DNA of 64,000 nt, taken from Stieleria magnilauensis. GTDB lineage: Bacteria > Planctomycetota > Planctomycetia > Pirellulales > Pirellulaceae. Below are positions 29,442 through 37,598 of this stretch, one piece after another. A program made the translations under genes and the position numbers. Position 1 is the stretch's first letter. Every line of letters begins with the position of its first letter. The stretch spans positions 10,697,381 through 10,761,380 of the forward strand of contig CP036432.1 of assembly GCA_007753675.1 (NCBI GenBank). Reading direction: 5' to 3'. The notes under the pieces were generated by a model. That model saw nothing but the letters and a program-made list of their open reading frames with translations. It was not told the DNA's origin and searched no databases.

Positions 29442-29900
29442 ATGAATCTTGAAACGAAGACCAACCTGAGCGACATCACAATCGCCAAGTTGCAGAAATT
29501 GATTCAAGCCAATCTCGATTCGTACGCAGGCTTTCACGAAGCGGCCGACAAGCTCAAACATGCCGAGCTTGCGGCGCTCTTTCGCAGCATCGGCAACGAG
29601 CGAGCCGCGATGGCGAGGGAATTGCAACAGTACGTCGAGTTCAGCGGCGAAAAGCCCCGGGACGACGGAAGTGTTGCCGCCAAGATCCATCGCCTCTGGA
29701 TGGACATTCGCGCCGAACTGAACGATGGCGATCCGCAGGTAATATTGAATGAAGCCGAACGCGGCGAAGATCACATCAAGGAAGCCTACGAAGCCGTGTT
29801 GAAAGAAACCGCCGGCGGCGCAATGAATGACGTCTTGATTGTACAGTTCGCCAAAATCAAAGCCGGCCACGACAAGATTCGCGATCTCCGCGACGCCTGA
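29442..29900 (+). CDS. DUF2383 / PA2169-type four-helix-bundle protein
   Basis: 152 residues from ATG 29442, with GAAGAG 6 nt upstream; the ATG at 29328 gives a longer, less family-like start. Sequence such as KLQKLIQANLDSYAGFHEAA, RSIGNERAAMARELQQYV, DGSVAAKIHRLWMDIRAEL and NEAERGEDHIKEAYEAVL matches the DUF2383 ferritin-like bundle. The Glu/His spacing could bind a di-metal site (inference). The family is stress-associated. It is probably co-transcribed with the UbiB-like gene. Confidence 0.85.
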   Translation: MNLETKTNLSDITIAKLQKLIQANLDSYAGFHEAADKLKHAELAALFRSIGNERAAMARELQQYVEFSGEKPRDDGSVAAKIHRLWMDIRAELNDGDPQVILNEAERGEDHIKEAYEAVLKETAGGAMNDVLIVQFAKIKAGHDKIRDLRDA

Positions 29901-30196
29901 AAACAAATTCGTTGCCTGTTGCATCGACAGACGTTGTGGGTGCTACGCGAGAACACCGGTGCACCACGTTTTCAGCTCCCTGTTTATCTGATTGACGAAC
30001 GTGCAATCTGATGGACATTCGCCAGCTGACGACCCAGTACGATGTCAAGACCGGCAATGCGACGCATCACACGTCGCGATTGACAGACACCCGGCAAAAC
30101 CTTAGAAAGCTGTACGGCGTATGCATCTTTTGATCGGTTGGGCGTGACGCGTTGGGAACAACGCATGACGCAGCGGTGTTGTGGACGGAAACTGGC

Positions 30197-30754
30197 ATGA
30201 AACGAAACGTGATCTTGGTCTCGATCCTGCTCGGTTCGTTGGGCGTATCGATGCGGCTCGGAGTGCCCAAGCAGCTGTCCGCTGACGATTCGCATCCGAC
30301 TTCATCGGCGACGTCATTCCCCGCGCCGACAACGACGCTTGAGGCTCGAGCCCGGGCCAAGTTGCTGCATGAGGCGATTCGAGGAACGCTGCAAGTCGTC
30401 CATCGCGATTTCTTTGACGAGGACGATGCGCACGCGATCCCTTCGGCTTCGCTCGAAGACGTCTTTCATGCGATGTCGGAAAGTTACGACGTCGAATTGA
30501 AATGGTTGATTGTTGAAACCGACGTCGTCAACGTCGATCACCAGCCCCAAGACAAGTTTGAAAAGGACGCGGTGAGGGCGCTCAAGTCGGGCAAGCCGAT
30601 GCATGAAGCCGTGCAAGCGGAACGTTATCGATTTGCCGGCCCGATTCGATTGGCCTCGCAATGTTTGAAATGTCACGTCAAGAATCGAAAGAGCACCGAG
30701 GATCGAACCGCCGGCCTGTTGATTTCGATGCCGCTGGTTCAGCGGAGCTTTTGA
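30197..30754 (+). CDS. DUF3365 (Tll0287-like) c-type haem protein
   Basis: 185 residues from ATG 30197. A signal peptide-like N-terminus (MKRNVILVSILLGSLGVS) is followed by a helical DUF3365 domain with one CxxCH haem site (SQCLKCHVK) near the C-terminus and RTAGLLISMPL. Members of this family are exported haem-containing redox sensors or electron carriers; the redox partner is unknown. Its 3' end overlaps that of the convergent hemerythrin gene by 16 bp. Confidence 0.82.
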   Translation: MKRNVILVSILLGSLGVSMRLGVPKQLSADDSHPTSSATSFPAPTTTLEARARAKLLHEAIRGTLQVVHRDFFDEDDAHAIPSASLEDVFHAMSESYDVELKWLIVETDVVNVDHQPQDKFEKDAVRALKSGKPMHEAVQAERYRFAGPIRLASQCLKCHVKNRKSTEDRTAGLLISMPLVQRSF

Positions 30755-31197
30755 AGCAGCGCTTCGATCGCCCGGGTTTCGGTCAACTCGTGTTGTTCCA
30801 TTCGCTTGATAAAAACCTGGACTTGCTTCATCGCGGCTTGCCATGAAGAAAAAGGTGGATCCATCTCGCTGAGGCGGTCCACCAAGTCGTCCAAATGGGC
30901 GCCCAGCAAGTGGTGATCATTGAGCGACTGTGACCGCAAGTGGTCAAAGTCCACGGAGGGCTCCGCCAGCGATTCCGCTAGGCGGGTGATCATTTCATCT
31001 TCCTGCTGAAAATGCTTTTGCAAACGCTCACGCAAGGGGAGCAGCCGATTCGCGGTCTCACCGAAATGGGGGATGCCGAGTTGTTCAACCTCCGTCATCC
31101 AGTCACGGACCTCGCGGAGTGATTCGTGCATTCGGCGGTCTTCGCTCAACCAGTCGTCAAAGATTTTCGACAGGGGTTCGCTAATATTCGAGCTCAT
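30739..31197 (-). CDS. Hemerythrin HHE domain protein
   Basis: 152 residues from ATG 31197, with GAGGAG 5-6 nt upstream; the frame start at 31209 falls inside that site. Candidate metal ligands for a non-haem di-iron site: His in DRRMHESLREV, RLQKHFQQEDEM, LNDHHLLGAHLDDL and MEQHELTETRAIEA. The family binds O2, iron or NO. It lies 3'-to-3' with the DUF3365 haem gene. Confidence 0.85.
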   Translation of the reverse strand: MSSNISEPLSKIFDDWLSEDRRMHESLREVRDWMTEVEQLGIPHFGETANRLLPLRERLQKHFQQEDEMITRLAESLAEPSVDFDHLRSQSLNDHHLLGAHLDDLVDRLSEMDPPFSSWQAAMKQVQVFIKRMEQHELTETRAIEALLQKLR

Positions 31198-31530
31198 TTT
31201 GCTCCTCACGGATCAGAATCGTCGCGTGCTGCGTGGAGTTCAGGTTGATGGCAAATCGCGTGGTCGTGTGACACCGTGCACCACAGCGGTTGATCGGCAA
31301 CACCCATGCCAAATCGGCTGGCAGCAAGGCGATTCGGTCCGGAACGGTTGCCGGTCGTAACCTGGGGCACTTCGAGAGATCTGCATCAGTAATGCTCTGA
31401 AGTGCACGATGCCGGCTCGAAATTGCTCGATGCGGTCGCGTCGTGCTGAGTTCGACCACCGCTGGCGAAGCATGATGAAGAATTTGCTGAGGCCGGCGAC
31501 AAAATGATTCGGCGTCCGCACTGTGTCACA
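31198..31530. other. Gene-free spacer
   Basis: About 333 bp between the hemerythrin start and the 3' end of the deacetylase gene. No ORF with family sequence, no palindrome and no promoter consensus were seen. Confidence 0.4.
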
Positions 31531-32469
31531 TCAGCACGCTTTTGTCAGCAAGGCTTCCAGATGAATCCCAACGCAATCGGTCAGGGCATCTGGGTTGTAT
31601 CCCCCTTCCAAGACGCTGACCAGTTTTCCGTCGGTGTGTTCTTCCGCGACGTCCAGCAGGCAACGCGTGAGAACACCAAAGTCATCGCTCTCCAGGCCCA
31701 ACGAACCGATGGGGTCATCCTTGTGGGCGTCGAAGCCGGCGCTGACGAGAATGAGTTGAGGTCGGATCTTCTCGGCGAAGCGTTTGACTTCACGTTCGAA
31801 CAGTCGCAGTTGCTCGTCACGTGGCGTACCGTAGGTGATCGGCAGATTGAGCGTGGTTCCGGTGCCGGCGCCGGCGCCGATTTCGTCAGCCGCACCGGTT
31901 CCCGGGTAGAAGGGCGACCGGTGCATCGACAGAAAGCCGACATCGGCTGCTTCCCAAAACATCGCTTGTGTTCCGTTGCCGTGGTGCACGTCGAAGTCGA
32001 CGATCAGCGCCCGCTCGATCCCTAGCTCTTGCGTGGCAACACCGGCACCGACTGCGATGTTGTTAAACAAACAAAACCCCATCGCGTGGTCCGGCATCGC
32101 GTGGTGTCCCGGCGGACGAATCAGACAGAATGCGTTCTTGTCTTCGCCGCCGACCACGCGTGCGACGGCATCACAAACCGCCCCGGCGGCCATCCGCGCG
32201 ACGTCGTACGACCGCACGCTGACGACGGTATCCGGTTCGATGTAGCCGCCACCGCTGGCGGCAAAATGGTGGATCAGGTCGACGTAGTCTGGCGTGTGCA
32301 CATAACGCAGCCGCTCCAGCGAGGCGGGCTCCCAAGCGGGCCGACGACAACAGCTGTCCAGTGCCACAAAGTTCAAATGCCGAACCACCGGAAGAATCCG
32401 GTCACCGTTTTCTGGATGGTCTCCCGTGACGTGCTCTTGAAACACCGGATCGTAGTAAAGCAGTGTCAT
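31531..32469 (-). CDS. Histone-deacetylase-family (AcuC/HdaH-like) deacetylase
   Basis: 312 residues. It carries the zinc-dependent deacetylase fold: RPPGHHAMPDHAMGFCLFNN (general-base His-His), VDFDVHHGNGTQAMF (zinc-binding Asp and His), SMHRSPFYPGTG, and VSAGFDAHKDDPIG (second zinc Asp). LEGGYNPDAL is the usual terminal glycine motif. Bacterial members remove acetyl groups from small metabolites, polyamines or lysine; the substrate here is unknown. It starts 6 bp after the DUF1579 gene on the same strand, so they are likely one operon. Confidence 0.92.
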   Translation of the reverse strand: MTLLYYDPVFQEHVTGDHPENGDRILPVVRHLNFVALDSCCRRPAWEPASLERLRYVHTPDYVDLIHHFAASGGGYIEPDTVVSVRSYDVARMAAGAVCDAVARVVGGEDKNAFCLIRPPGHHAMPDHAMGFCLFNNIAVGAGVATQELGIERALIVDFDVHHGNGTQAMFWEAADVGFLSMHRSPFYPGTGAADEIGAGAGTGTTLNLPITYGTPRDEQLRLFEREVKRFAEKIRPQLILVSAGFDAHKDDPIGSLGLESDDFGVLTRCLLDVAEEHTDGKLVSVLEGGYNPDALTDCVGIHLEALLTKAC

Positions 32470-32475
32470 CGGGTT

Positions 32476-32949
32476 TCAGCCACGCGCGTGTTTTCCAGTC
32501 ATGAATCGTACCCACTCGCCTGTCCCGGTCTGCAACTCGCTGGTCATCCGCCAATGGTCAGCGTCGGTGATTTCGATCGTGTCGCGATAGTTGCAGGTCC
32601 CACCGCCGTCAAAGCTTGGACCGAGCGTCTCGAGCACCAGTCGCTTTCCGGTCGCGTCCAGTGCGCCCTGGTACAGCCAGAGGTTGGCCATCATGGAACC
32701 GACAAACGTGCCGACGTATTGGTCTTTTGCCGGATCAAAGCCGAGCGTCATGATTGACGACCATGGGCCACTGTCGGGCGCGTCACCGCTGCTTTCGCAG
32801 ACCAGCCAGAGTCCACCGAGCGAGCGGCATGTCATCTTGCCGGACGCGGTTGAAGTGTTTCCATCAGGCATTTGACAGTCATGGTCAAAGCTCCAGTCGC
32901 CGAGCAACTGATCCAGCCAGGTGTGTTCGGCTTGTGGTTTGGCAAACAT
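32476..32949 (-). CDS. DUF1579 family protein
   Basis: 157 residues. HTWLDQLLGDWSFDHDCQMP, then GKMTCRSLGGLWLVCESS and MTLGFDPAKDQYVGTFVGSM, is the DUF1579 beta-barrel signature, common in planctomycetes. No active-site residues are defined for the family. It is the first gene of a pair with the deacetylase. Upstream the next 500 bp hold repeat cluster 2. Confidence 0.83.
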   Translation of the reverse strand: MFAKPQAEHTWLDQLLGDWSFDHDCQMPDGNTSTASGKMTCRSLGGLWLVCESSGDAPDSGPWSSIMTLGFDPAKDQYVGTFVGSMMANLWLYQGALDATGKRLVLETLGPSFDGGGTCNYRDTIEITDADHWRMTSELQTGTGEWVRFMTGKHARG

Positions 32950-33136
32950 ACGTGATTCCTACCGATCCGAAAGAGTGACTGTTGAACGAACGCGCCCGGC
33001 CAGTGGCAAGTGTAGTGACTGATTGTTTCCAGATTCTCGATTCATCGTGGTCCAAATCGACAAGGAATCACCGAATTTCTGCAAATTCACACCCCATCGC
33101 CTGACCACCAGTCGTCCCAGCAATCACCAACCGCTC

Positions 33137-33328
33137 AGGGACAGACCCCAACCATCCCATCATCCGGGGACAGACCCCGAGATTCACGAGTGTTCAGATC
33201 CGAATCATCCGGGGACAGACCCCGGTTGGCACGGGGACGGTTGGCACGGGGACAGACCCCGATTGGGTTGGCACGGGGACAGACCCCGGTTGGGACAACC
33301 ATCCAGTTAGATTCCGGAGGCAGACCCC
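33137..33328. repeat. GGGGACAGACCCC repeat cluster 2
   Basis: Exact copies start at 33166, 33211, 33248 and 33275. Near copies lie at 33137 (AGGG start) and 33316 (GGAGG start), and a truncated one at 33233. All read GGGGACAGACCCC on the plus strand, opposite to cluster 1. Spacers are variable but several contain GGTTGGCAC, so partial tandem duplication is visible. The cluster fills the gap 32950-33463 between DUF1579 and the L9-C-like gene; nothing else is visible in that gap. Confidence 0.9.
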
Positions 33329-33463
33329 GTAATTCACCATCCTTCGATAGGTCTACTGGAACGTCGAAATCGCAGAGAAGACGAAAGGAATCAAGACATG
33401 CTATATTCGATCGAGTCGTCTGATTGCAATCATTGTCAAATCCAACCGCCAATGGAGGTCACC

Positions 33464-34228
33464 ATGATAGGTTGGCTTAAGTCATTGTTTTCCAGACGGG
33501 AAAGGTGCGATCCTGAGCCGGATGATCTGTGGAACGCCATGGAATCGATGGATCCACGAAACTCTCTCGCTCGACTTTATCAGTTAAAGTTGGACTCGAA
33601 GCAATTTCCGGTCGTAAAGAGATTGCTCGACGGCACCCTTTCTCCGGCTGATTTCCCCGGCGTCACCGACTGGTGTCAAGCAGAAGCGGTGAATCCAACT
33701 GGAATGGACGCCCTGGCCTATGCCCTGCAACTTGCACTGAACAGTTCCGGCACACTCTATGTCATCCCGAAAGGTCAGATCGTTCCGGCTGCAATACTGC
33801 CAAAATTTGTCAGTCGGGGCCAGCTGACCATTGTCGTAAACCACATGGGCGGCACGCCTGTCCTTCTCACTTCGCTGGATGAGTATCTTTCGAGCAACAA
33901 CATCGTTGACTACTCGTTGGAAACCCTGACACCGTCAAAATGGCGTCGGCGATTGCCGAGTAAGTCGGATCGCGTTCGAGATCGCAACGTCACTCCAAGT
34001 GTCACGATTGAGAAGCGTACCAATGATCAAGGTCGTCTGCTGGAACCGTTGGCGGCGAACGATTTGGTCGCCGCGATCAATCAAGAACTAGACTACAATC
34101 TGACACCGGACCAGCTACTGAAGGATTCGCATCCCATCGATCAGTTAGGTCTCTACAATTTTGATGTCCAAATCGATCCCTCGAGCAAAAAGAAGATCAA
34201 CGTCTGGGTTGTTCCATCTGTGGATTAG
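33464..34228 (+). CDS. Unknown protein with C-terminal ribosomal-L9-C-like domain
   Basis: 254 residues from ATG 33464, which has GGAGGT 5 nt upstream. Residues about 1-165 match no family I recognise. The last 75 residues read VTIEKRTNDQGRLLEPLAAN, then LVAAINQEL, HPIDQLGLYNFDVQI and KKKINVWVV. This is the pattern of the C-terminal domain of ribosomal protein bL9, an identification from pattern only. Base composition is visibly lower in GC than the neighbours (45 and 55 percent in two 60-base lines counted), which suggests transfer. It is bracketed by repeat clusters 2 and 3. Confidence 0.7.
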   Translation: MIGWLKSLFSRRERCDPEPDDLWNAMESMDPRNSLARLYQLKLDSKQFPVVKRLLDGTLSPADFPGVTDWCQAEAVNPTGMDALAYALQLALNSSGTLYVIPKGQIVPAAILPKFVSRGQLTIVVNHMGGTPVLLTSLDEYLSSNNIVDYSLETLTPSKWRRRLPSKSDRVRDRNVTPSVTIEKRTNDQGRLLEPLAANDLVAAINQELDYNLTPDQLLKDSHPIDQLGLYNFDVQIDPSSKKKINVWVVPSVD

Positions 34229-34262
34229 GTAGGATCGAAGATCTAAAATCATCCACGCCAGT

Positions 34263-34356
34263 AGGGTCTGTCCCCAATGCTTTCCGTAGGGTCTGTCCCC
34301 AACAATGCTTTCCGTAGGGTCTGTCCCCAATGCTTTCCTCTTCGGGGACAGACCCC
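34263..34356. repeat. GGGGTCTGTCCCC-type repeat cluster 3 with inverted pair
   Basis: Three copies of AGGGTCTGTCCCC start at 34263, 34288 and 34316, each preceded by GT (GTAGGGTCTG). One copy of GGGGACAGACCCC in the opposite orientation starts at 34344. The last two can pair into a 12-bp stem. A 14-bp direct duplication (GACCCCGCGAGATT) follows at 34351-34378. The cluster lies between the L9-C-like gene and the 3' end of the HUH transposase gene. The rest of the 398-bp gap shows nothing. Confidence 0.9.
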
Positions 34357-34626
34357 GCGAGATTGACCCCGCGAGATTCCTCGGACAACTCGACGGGCGC
34401 CAGGGGGTTGCGCGCGTGGATCGGTCGATGCGGCATGAGAGGTCACGACGCCACTGTGGTGTCCTGTCCGGTGACCAGCGGCCTGTCAAGTTGGACACGC
34501 GGCTTCAACCGTTTGATAACTCACCGCGTTCGCGTCGCCCTCCGCGGTCACCGTGTGCAAATCCCGAGCGACTCGCAGCAGCGTGGTTTCGATTCCCTGG
34601 AAGGGATCGTTGAGAGGAGGGGTTCC

Positions 34627-35730
34627 CTAAGCCGCTTGGCCGAATAGGTCGCGGGCTTGCTTGGGCACGTAGAAACGACGCCCTGTCTGCTTGGTCCGCT
34701 CGGTATCGAGATGATCCGGCCGACCCGCGATAGTGGAAAACAGGCTGCCGAAGTTTGCGACGAGCGACAACCAAAGCGTCGGCGATAAACCAAGACGCTC
34801 CAAGATTGGCGGATATCCTTTCGGGGTGCAGCCTCGTTTGCCCGCAGCCAAATGACGAGCGCTCCAGTCCAACACCTCCAAGTAGTTCTCTTCGCTCATT
34901 GTGAGGAAGCCTTTATCGCTACAACGCGCGTTCGTTTTGCTCGGCTGCGGTCCAACTGGAGCATTTGCCTCGTGAAGATTCACGGGTGACAGAAAGGCGT
35001 CCGCACGGCGAGCTTGCGGAACGGCGGTTGGTGTATTGTCAACAACCGACGCGTTCGATTCGTCCGGTGGAGCCTGCTGTGAAGCCTGGACCGATTCGAC
35101 CCGCCGTTGTGCCGACGTATGGTCACTCAGCTCAATCGTCTCCGCGAGGCACGCTCGGATTAGATTCAGATCGACATAGACAGAACAGGCCAAAACAGCC
35201 TCTTCATCGACCAGCGGAACCGCCTTGAAGCGTCCTTCGAAAAAGTGCCCCCTCGTGTCGTCTTCCATGTGGGCGCGTTGAGCGATTCGCTGATTCAACA
35301 GACGCATCCACCAGGAAATGTTGCTCAGCCGCTCGCGGATCTCGGCAAGCTTCTTGGGACATTTCCGAATGCGATCCAGTTCCGAAGCTGACGGCGCCAT
35401 CGGATTGCCCTGGTCGTCTCGTCGCTCGGGGCAAATCATCAGCCAGCGCCGGGCCACTTCGGTGTCGTCCCACGTCTTTACGATGTCAGCGCGGGATCGC
35501 AGCACGAGGTGGAAGTGGTTGGAAAGAATGGCGAAGGACAGTAAGTCGATCGCGAAGCACGCTGCAAAACGTTGGAGGTACTCTTCGATCCAGACTTTAC
35601 GGTGGTCGTAGTTCTTGCCTGAGATCGCATCCTCGCCGAAGAGCCAGCAAGCACGCGTGGTTCGGCTGATGACGTGAAAGACTTGAACTTCGCTCGGATC
35701 CACCACTTCGCAACGATTGGATCTTGCCAT
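34627..35730 (-). CDS. IS200-like HUH (RAYT-type) transposase
   Basis: 367 residues from ATG 35730, with GGGGAG 8 nt upstream. The Y1_Tnp (IS200/RAYT) fold is shown by VFHVISRTTRACWLF, the HUH motif LSNHFHLVLRSR (His72, His74) and the segment GHFFEGRFKAVPLV then CSVYVDLNLIRACLAE, where the catalytic Tyr is expected. The unusually long C-terminal region (about 240-367) is not part of the minimal domain. RAYTs cut and paste REP palindromes as single strands (known). Here the gene lies between two clusters of the same palindrome, 270 bp and 163 bp away. No IS ends were found. Confidence 0.88.
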   Translation of the reverse strand: MARSNRCEVVDPSEVQVFHVISRTTRACWLFGEDAISGKNYDHRKVWIEEYLQRFAACFAIDLLSFAILSNHFHLVLRSRADIVKTWDDTEVARRWLMICPERRDDQGNPMAPSASELDRIRKCPKKLAEIRERLSNISWWMRLLNQRIAQRAHMEDDTRGHFFEGRFKAVPLVDEEAVLACSVYVDLNLIRACLAETIELSDHTSAQRRVESVQASQQAPPDESNASVVDNTPTAVPQARRADAFLSPVNLHEANAPVGPQPSKTNARCSDKGFLTMSEENYLEVLDWSARHLAAGKRGCTPKGYPPILERLGLSPTLWLSLVANFGSLFSTIAGRPDHLDTERTKQTGRRFYVPKQARDLFGQAA

Positions 35731-35892
35731 CGCAGAGTCTCCCCAACTCGTTTCAGGAAACTGCTGCGGGATTGAGGATCTTTCTCAACCATTCGCAGCG
35801 AAACTAACGAGTAATCGTGATACTCTGCCTAACTACACCCATTCCACCCGAATGGTCCTTGGAAGTCAAGTAAAAAAATGACGAACAAGCGT

Positions 35893-36164
35893 GCGAGATC
35901 TTGCAGGGACAGACCCCGAATCTTGGACAGACCCTACGGGTCCTGGGGTCTGTCCCCGTTCGAATTTTGCGAGATCTTGCAGGGACAGACCCCGAATCTT
36001 GGACAGACCCTACGGGTCCTGGGGTCTGTCCCCGTTCGAATTCCCGGTGGGTTGGGGACTGTCCCCGGTGGGTTGTTCGGTGAGTTGGGGACTGTCCCCG
36101 GTGGGTTGTTCGGTAAGTCGGGGTCTGTCCCCGGTGGGTTGTTAATAAGTCGGGGTCTGTCCCC
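35893..36164. repeat. GGGGTCTGTCCCC-type repeat cluster 4 with a 76-bp tandem duplication
   Basis: Two near-identical 76-bp units begin at 35893 and 35969. Each contains AGGGACAGACCCC (35905, 35981) followed by GGGGTCTGTCCCC in opposite orientation (35945, 36021), a facing pair. Four further units then follow with 33, 33 and 32 bp spacing: GGGGACTGTCCCC at 36054 and 36087, and GGGGTCTGTCCCC at 36120 and 36152, joined by GGTGGGTTGTTCGGT-type spacers. The GGGGACTGTCCCC variant is fully self-complementary but for its centre. The array abuts the stop codon of the glycosylase gene at 36174. Confidence 0.92.
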
Positions 36165-36173
36165 GGTGGGTTG

Positions 36174-37589
36174 TTAGGTTGGGGGGCGGGTGGGGTGGAT
36201 GCGTGTGAGGTCGGCAACGAGTTGTTGTTGCATTTCGGTTCGTCGGTGCTGGTCGGGCATGCGGAGGATCGCCGCGGGATGCCAGGTGGCCATCGTGCGA
36301 TCGCACCAATCGGTCGCGCGGATCTCGCCGCGGTGCTTGGAGACTTGAAAGTCGCGTCCAAACAATGCTTGCGATGGCGTTGCTCCCAAACAGAGGATCG
36401 CGATGGGTTGGATCAGCATCAGTTCCGCTTCCAACCACGGCCGACAGGCAAACACTTCACGTGCGTTCGGCTTTTGATGCAGTCGACGTTTGCCGCGGGA
36501 CGTCGGCGGTTCGGTGAACTTGAAATGCTTGACGACGTTGGTCAGATAAACGTCACCGCGGCGGATCCCGGCTTGGCTCAATGCCTCATCAAGCAGCTTG
36601 CCGGCCGGACCGACGAAGGGGCGTCCGTCCAGATCTTCCCGATCCCCCGGCTGCTCGCCTACCAAAACGATTCTGGCATCCGGTGGCCCCTCGCCGAACA
36701 CCGGTTGTGTCGCGTGTTGGTGCAAGTCACACGCCTGACAATCGACCACCGCAGCGCGCAACGATTCCAAGTCGATTCGCTCGGGCATGTAGTGCATCGC
36801 CGTTTCCGCAAAGCCCTCGTTCTGATCCACCATCGCAGCCACCCGCTCGGGCGCAGTGTGCAGCAAATCGGCAATCAGCGACGTTTCCGGCAGCGTCGGC
36901 CAATGACGCACCGGCATCTCTCGTTTCATCGTGTCGACTTTCACGCGAGCCGGGTTGAAGATCGATGCGTAGTACGTTTTCCAAAGCTCTTCCAACGCAT
37001 CATCGTCGGGGGCATCGCTGACAGGGACGCCGGGGCCGTATTGCAGTGACGTCTGGTCCCAGGTCACCGATTCGTCGGGCGTGAGGATCGACCAATTCAT
37101 GCCGCTGAATCGGCGGCTAAAGAACGGAGCGGCTAAGCGGACAATGCGATGATCAGGCCGGTGCCACGCGACGTAAACCTCTCGTCCGTCCGAATCGATC
37201 ACTTTGCGAAACCGCACGAACGCCTTCATCTTGTGAACGTCTCGCGTGACCGCTTTCCGCATCGACATCAATGCGTCAACGTCCTGGTCGGTTGTAATCT
37301 GCAACAGATGACGTTCGCCATGCATCAGACGCCACAAGGTCCGGTAGAGCAACGACCAACGCGTCCCTATGCGATGACAGGCGATGATCTTGGCCAACTC
37401 CAAAAACGCTTTGGGAACGGTGAAGGCAGCTTGTGTCACGGGAAGTTCCGCATCCCCATGTGAATCGAACAAGGAAAGTTGCTCGTCGTCCGCCATCCAA
37501 GCCACCTGCTCCGGCGGCACATCGGAGAGGAGCAACCGCCGCGCTTCGGTCCGCCACTGGTCGAACGTCTGGACCTTCACAAACCGCAT
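36174..37589 (-). CDS. UdgX-type uracil-DNA glycosylase fused to an N-terminal DUF4130 domain
   Basis: 471 residues. The N-terminal half (about 1-250) is the TIGR03915/DUF4130 putative DNA-repair domain (FLELAKIIACHRIGTRWSLL; MHGERHLLQITTDQDVDAL; HKMKAFVRFRK). The C-terminal half is a family-4-like UDG: CQACDLHQHATQPVFGEGP, VLVGEQPGDREDLDGRPFVG and TWHPAAILR. The loop GKRRLHQKPN (His371) is the UdgX signature, in which His forms a covalent bond with DNA at uracil (known for UdgX). The start of the downstream partner on the same strand lies 9 bp beyond the start of this gene. Its 3' end abuts repeat cluster 4. Confidence 0.88.
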   Translation of the reverse strand: MRFVKVQTFDQWRTEARRLLLSDVPPEQVAWMADDEQLSLFDSHGDAELPVTQAAFTVPKAFLELAKIIACHRIGTRWSLLYRTLWRLMHGERHLLQITTDQDVDALMSMRKAVTRDVHKMKAFVRFRKVIDSDGREVYVAWHRPDHRIVRLAAPFFSRRFSGMNWSILTPDESVTWDQTSLQYGPGVPVSDAPDDDALEELWKTYYASIFNPARVKVDTMKREMPVRHWPTLPETSLIADLLHTAPERVAAMVDQNEGFAETAMHYMPERIDLESLRAAVVDCQACDLHQHATQPVFGEGPPDARIVLVGEQPGDREDLDGRPFVGPAGKLLDEALSQAGIRRGDVYLTNVVKHFKFTEPPTSRGKRRLHQKPNAREVFACRPWLEAELMLIQPIAILCLGATPSQALFGRDFQVSKHRGEIRATDWCDRTMATWHPAAILRMPDQHRRTEMQQQLVADLTRIHPTRPPT

Positions 37590-37598
37590 GACGTGAAC

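Noticed and set aside
34560-34626. T-arm-like sequence GGTTTCGATTCC suggesting a tRNA or tmRNA
   Set aside because: No matching acceptor, D or anticodon stems could be folded around it, and the T-stem does not pair.
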